64,000 nt of DNA from Spirochaetia bacterium (GTDB taxonomy: Bacteria; Spirochaetota; Leptospiria; Turneriellales; JAOUOS01): contig JAOUOS010000005.1 of assembly GCA_029880285.1 (NCBI GenBank), positions 85,767 through 149,766 on the forward strand. Direction: 5' to 3'. A model generated the notes under the pieces. It searched no databases. It was given only the letters and a program-made list of their open reading frames with translations, and was not told the origin of the DNA. A program made the position numbers and the translations under genes. Shown one piece after another: positions 61,501 through 64,000 of the stretch; the stretch's first letter is position 1, and the number at the start of each line of letters is the position of its first letter.

Positions 61501-63096
61501 ATGCTAAAAAAGAAAAAAGTTTTACTTTTAACCGCCCCTTATCACGCGGGGGTTGTAGAAGTAGCCGGTAAATGGATTCCTCTTTATCTCGTGTATGTCG
61601 CAGGGGCTTTAAGAGAGGCAGGTTTTGACGTTATTATTTATGACGCCATGACAAAAGACGTGGGTCACGCCGAAATCGAAAAAGAAGTAAAACGCGTAAA
61701 GCCTGATTACGTGGGCATTTCGTCTATTACCTGCTCAATACCAGATGCTATAGAATGTATTAAAAGAGTTAGGGCCGTTAACTCAAAAATTATTACTATC
61801 ATGGGCGGTATACATCCCACTTTTATGCCAGAAGAGGTCTTTAACCTTTGTCCCGAACTTGATTATATTGTTAGAGGCGAATCAGAAAAAACACTGCCTG
61901 AATTTTTTAAAGCCCTTGAAGAGGGTAAAACAGGTGATGAATTAAAAGTAATTAAAGGTATCGCATATAAAAACACCAAGGGCGAAACAATAAGAACACC
62001 CGACAGACCTCTTATGACATCCGAAGAATTAGACAAATTGCCCAAAGCTTTTGATTTATTAGACTGGTCTGAATATCCCTATTATATGGTTAAAGATTCT
62101 ATAATGGGAGCATTAGATACATCGCGCGGATGTACCAAAGACTGCTCGTTTTGTTCGCAAAGATTATTCTGGCAAAAAACATGGCGGCCCAGATCGCCCG
62201 AAAGTTTAATGCGCGATATTGAAGAACAAATGAAATACGGCGTTACTGTTTTTTTATTAACCGACGATTATCCCACGTTGGACCAACAAAGGTGGGAAAG
62301 TTTTTTGGACCTTGTTATAGCAAGCCAATATAACATATATTTTTTAATGGAAACCCGCGCCGAAGACATCATCAGAGATAAAGACATTCTGTATAAATAC
62401 CGTAAAGCCGGTATTATTCATATTTATATTGGCACAGAAGCAACCGATGAAGAAAAACTAAAGTTATACAGAAAAGAAATGACGCCCAATGAAGCCCACG
62501 AGGCTCTTGCCCTTTGCGATAAACACGGCATTATTACCGAAACATCTATGATACTGGGCACGCCAGATGAAACCAAAGAAAGCGTAAAAAGAACGCTCGA
62601 ATTGGCCATTGATTACAACCCCGATTTTTGTCATTTTTTGGCGATTGCGCCCTGGCCATACGCTGATCTTTACAAAGAACTTGAGCCTCATATACAGGTA
62701 AAAGATTATAAAAAATATAACCTTATAGATCCCATCGTAAAACCAGAAAATATGACGCTTGAAGAAGTAGACACCGCTATTATTGAATGTTACAGAGTTT
62801 TTTATATGAATAAATTTAAACAAATTAAAAACTTAAAAGATGAATTTAAAAGAGAGTATATAATTGAAGCCACCAAACGCATTATGCAAAACTCTTTTAT
62901 AGTAAACAAACTTGGCTCTTTAGAAGGCGCGATACCAGATGAAGTAAAAGAAGAAATGAAAAATATTGGCATGGCTGACGAAGATAAAAATCTAACAGAT
63001 GAAGTTTTATCAGGCTCTAAAAAAGGATGTCCGGTAAGCGCCGTAAAAAGACAAATATTTAAAATTAAGAAAAAAGTTTATTCAAAAAGCGCATAA
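61501..63096 (+). CDS. B12-binding radical SAM protein, BchE-like
   Basis: 531 residues. The N-terminal cobalamin-binding domain (about 5-140) has HAGVVEVAGKWIPLYLVYVA, YDAMTKD and TIMGGIHPTFMPEEV. The radical SAM domain carries C211-TKD-C215-SF-C218 (CxxxCxxC) in DTSRGCTKDCSFCSQRLFW, followed by LTDDYPTLDQQRWE, METRAEDIIRDKDIL, IYIGTEATDEE and LAIAPWPYADLYKEL. Overall pattern and length match the anaerobic Mg-protoporphyrin ester cyclase (BchE) group. No chlorophyll genes are nearby, so the substrate here is unknown; a tetrapyrrole, lipid or polyketide modification are options. The C-terminal tail (about 480-531) is Lys-rich with one cysteine. Confidence 0.88.
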   Translation: MLKKKKVLLLTAPYHAGVVEVAGKWIPLYLVYVAGALREAGFDVIIYDAMTKDVGHAEIEKEVKRVKPDYVGISSITCSIPDAIECIKRVRAVNSKIITIMGGIHPTFMPEEVFNLCPELDYIVRGESEKTLPEFFKALEEGKTGDELKVIKGIAYKNTKGETIRTPDRPLMTSEELDKLPKAFDLLDWSEYPYYMVKDSIMGALDTSRGCTKDCSFCSQRLFWQKTWRPRSPESLMRDIEEQMKYGVTVFLLTDDYPTLDQQRWESFLDLVIASQYNIYFLMETRAEDIIRDKDILYKYRKAGIIHIYIGTEATDEEKLKLYRKEMTPNEAHEALALCDKHGIITETSMILGTPDETKESVKRTLELAIDYNPDFCHFLAIAPWPYADLYKELEPHIQVKDYKKYNLIDPIVKPENMTLEEVDTAIIECYRVFYMNKFKQIKNLKDEFKREYIIEATKRIMQNSFIVNKLGSLEGAIPDEVKEEMKNIGMADEDKNLTDEVLSGSKKGCPVSAVKRQIFKIKKKVYSKSA

Positions 63097-63114
63097 TAAT
63101 ATATTTATTTTTTA

Positions 63115-63273
63115 TTAAAAGACAGAATAAATATACGGCGCCAGCGCCGAACTCTCGCTAAAAATAATAAAAAACCCAAGTAACATTAAAACCAAAATTA
63201 TTGGTATAAGCCACCACTTTTTATTTTGTTTACAAAATACTAATAATTCTTTTATTATAGAAAGTTTGCTCAT
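63115..63273 (-). CDS. DUF5989 small membrane protein (52 aa)
   Basis: A short gene reading MSKLSIIKELLVFCKQNKKW and then a single membrane helix (LIPIILVLMLLGFFIIF) ending SESSALAPYIYSVF. This is the DUF5989 pattern (IxKELxxFxxxxKKxWLxPI...ALAPFIYTLF). These proteins are regularly found beside SxtJ-like proteins and carbamoyltransferases in polysaccharide or natural-product loci. It starts 6 nt after the SxtJ-like stop. Function is unknown. Confidence 0.85.
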   Translation of the reverse strand: MSKLSIIKELLVFCKQNKKWWLIPIILVLMLLGFFIIFSESSALAPYIYSVF

Positions 63274-63279
63274 ATTTTT

Positions 63280-63693
63280 TTAATATTGGTTTTCATAATT
63301 TTTCAAATGGTCTTTTATATCTAATCGATGGTTCCAGAATGATGTTTTATATTTTTTTATTTTTATGTTTAGCAGATCTTTTCTTAATAAGCGTAGTATT
63401 AAACCAATAGGTAAAAAAAGAAAATAAAATACTATCGCTAAAATAATTATTGTGATAATTCGGTTTAATATTATAAAAACACTCATCCATATTTTTTGTA
63501 AGGGCAGTAAAATTTTAGGAATTATCAAGCCTAAATAAAAAAAAGCGGCTGCAATAAAAAAATAATAATGGATATCTTTTTGTTTTGAATATAAAATTAT
63601 TCCTAAAATTGCGAACAAAGTTCCTATTATAACACCAAATATACGTAATTCTTTTTTAGAGCTTTTAATATTTTTTATATCAGTTATTAACAT
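63280..63693 (-). CDS. SxtJ-like membrane protein
   Basis: 137 residues with three or four membrane helices: about 18-36, 43-62 and 68-102, the last ending in the LFLPIGLILRLLRKDLLNIK region. The C-terminus has KKYKTSFWNHR, matching the KxSYWxxR-type ending of SxtJ proteins. Together with the DUF5989 gene it forms the pair typical of carbamoyltransferase-containing loci. The carbamoyltransferase would be expected upstream, beyond the end of this window or lost. Confidence 0.75.
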   Translation of the reverse strand: MLITDIKNIKSSKKELRIFGVIIGTLFAILGIILYSKQKDIHYYFFIAAAFFYLGLIIPKILLPLQKIWMSVFIILNRIITIIILAIVFYFLFLPIGLILRLLRKDLLNIKIKKYKTSFWNHRLDIKDHLKNYENQY

Positions 63694-63871
63694 AGTAAAT
63701 ATTTTATATAGTTTATAATATTTTTTTTAGACACGATTTACAGGATTAAGCATGATTGTTTTCTTTGTTTATCATTTATTAATCATCTCGTTCACCAAAG
63801 GTGTGCAAAGCACTTTGCTCAATACAGGCCTGAAAATTATGTAAATCTTGTCTACTCTTTTTATTTTGATT
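63694..63871. other. Intergenic spacer with a dispersed-repeat motif
   Basis: Contains GACACGATTTACAGGATTA (63729-63747 and following bases), related to the motif at 38124. A GC-richer patch around GGTGTGCAAAGCACTTTGC lies near 63801-63819. No open frame is convincing here. Confidence 0.4.
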
Positions 63872-64000
63872 TCAGGGAGAGTTAATAGGATGGTACCCCC
63901 CTGAAGCGATTGGAATATTTTCAAAATAATGGTCTATACGAAAAGGCAAAAAATTTAATATATTTCTTGATATTGTTGGTTCTCTATCTTGAATAATATC
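63872..64000 (-). CDS. Possible C-terminal end of a gene running off the window
   Basis: On the minus strand the frame is open from the window edge for 42 codons, ending in HYFENIPIASGGYHPINSP and TGA at 63872-63874. In such AT-rich DNA this length without a stop is suggestive of coding sequence. No family recognised. It would be upstream of the SxtJ-like gene on the same strand, but about 180 nt away. Confidence 0.3.
   Translation of the reverse strand, partial: DIIQDREPTISRNILNFLPFRIDHYFENIPIASGGYHPINSP

Overview
This is a 64 kb stretch of low-GC (about 30 percent by eye), densely packed bacterial chromosome. No rRNA, tRNA, CRISPR array, phage or transposase gene was recognised. The gene set points to a diderm with lipoproteins, meso-diaminopimelate peptidoglycan and surface polysaccharide: lnt, a TolC-type lipoprotein, an RND pump, fabA, dapF, mltG, an AmiC-type amidase, an O-antigen-ligase-type protein, and SxtJ/DUF5989 small membrane proteins. 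Several features resemble spirochaetes (7TMR-DISM histidine kinase, many TPR proteins, M30-type protease lipoprotein, a divergent sigma-like protein), while the giant DUF4215/RCC1 lipoprotein resembles myxobacterial or deltaproteobacterial surface proteins. The phylum cannot be fixed from the sequence alone.

Layout. 0-7 kb: large NAD-glutamate dehydrogenase, then three unassigned or TPR genes. 7-16 kb: GNAT, DUF1330, a two-domain ThyX-like protein, fabA, trpD, CBS-GGDEF, mltG, dapF, then a probable sigma/zinc anti-sigma pair. 16-25 kb: two secreted metalloproteases, a nitronate-monooxygenase-like flavoprotein, a secreted protein of unknown function, a ferredoxin-tailed aldo/keto reductase, sodC and an MscS channel. 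25-32 kb: one 2191-residue lipoprotein with an Ig-like domain, about 16 cysteine-rich DUF4215 repeats and 14 RCC1 repeats; its DNA is visibly richer in G+C than the flanks. 32-44 kb: HEPN/MNT pair, two-component system, a third HExxH lipoprotein, TolC-like lipoprotein, PilZ protein, argB-tadA, amidase and lnt. 44-55 kb: two large TPR proteins (one with NHL and a VWA-like domain), proC-thiL, a transporter/phosphatidylserine-decarboxylase fusion, hisC, glpX, hicAB. 55-64 kb: RND pump, a frameshifted RelE-like toxin with its XRE antitoxin, O-antigen ligase-like protein, a BchE-like B12/radical SAM enzyme, then DUF5989 and SxtJ-like genes.

Themes. Envelope biogenesis recurs throughout: phosphatidylethanolamine from the fused decarboxylase, lipoprotein acylation by Lnt (which uses phospholipid donors), peptidoglycan processing and export. 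c-di-GMP signalling is represented by an active-looking GGDEF protein and a PilZ protein with a degenerate motif. Three toxin-antitoxin-type modules have promoters whose -10 element lies only 4-5 nt before the start codon and whose spacer carries a palindrome, which suggests leaderless, autoregulated transcripts.

The observations most worth following are the AGCS transporter-Psd fusion, the DUF4215/RCC1 lipoprotein with 14 RCC1 repeats and cysteine-bearing inserts, the leaderless TA promoters, the sigma/anti-sigma pair, the A7 frameshift in the RelE-like toxin, and the missing standard start codon of lnt.
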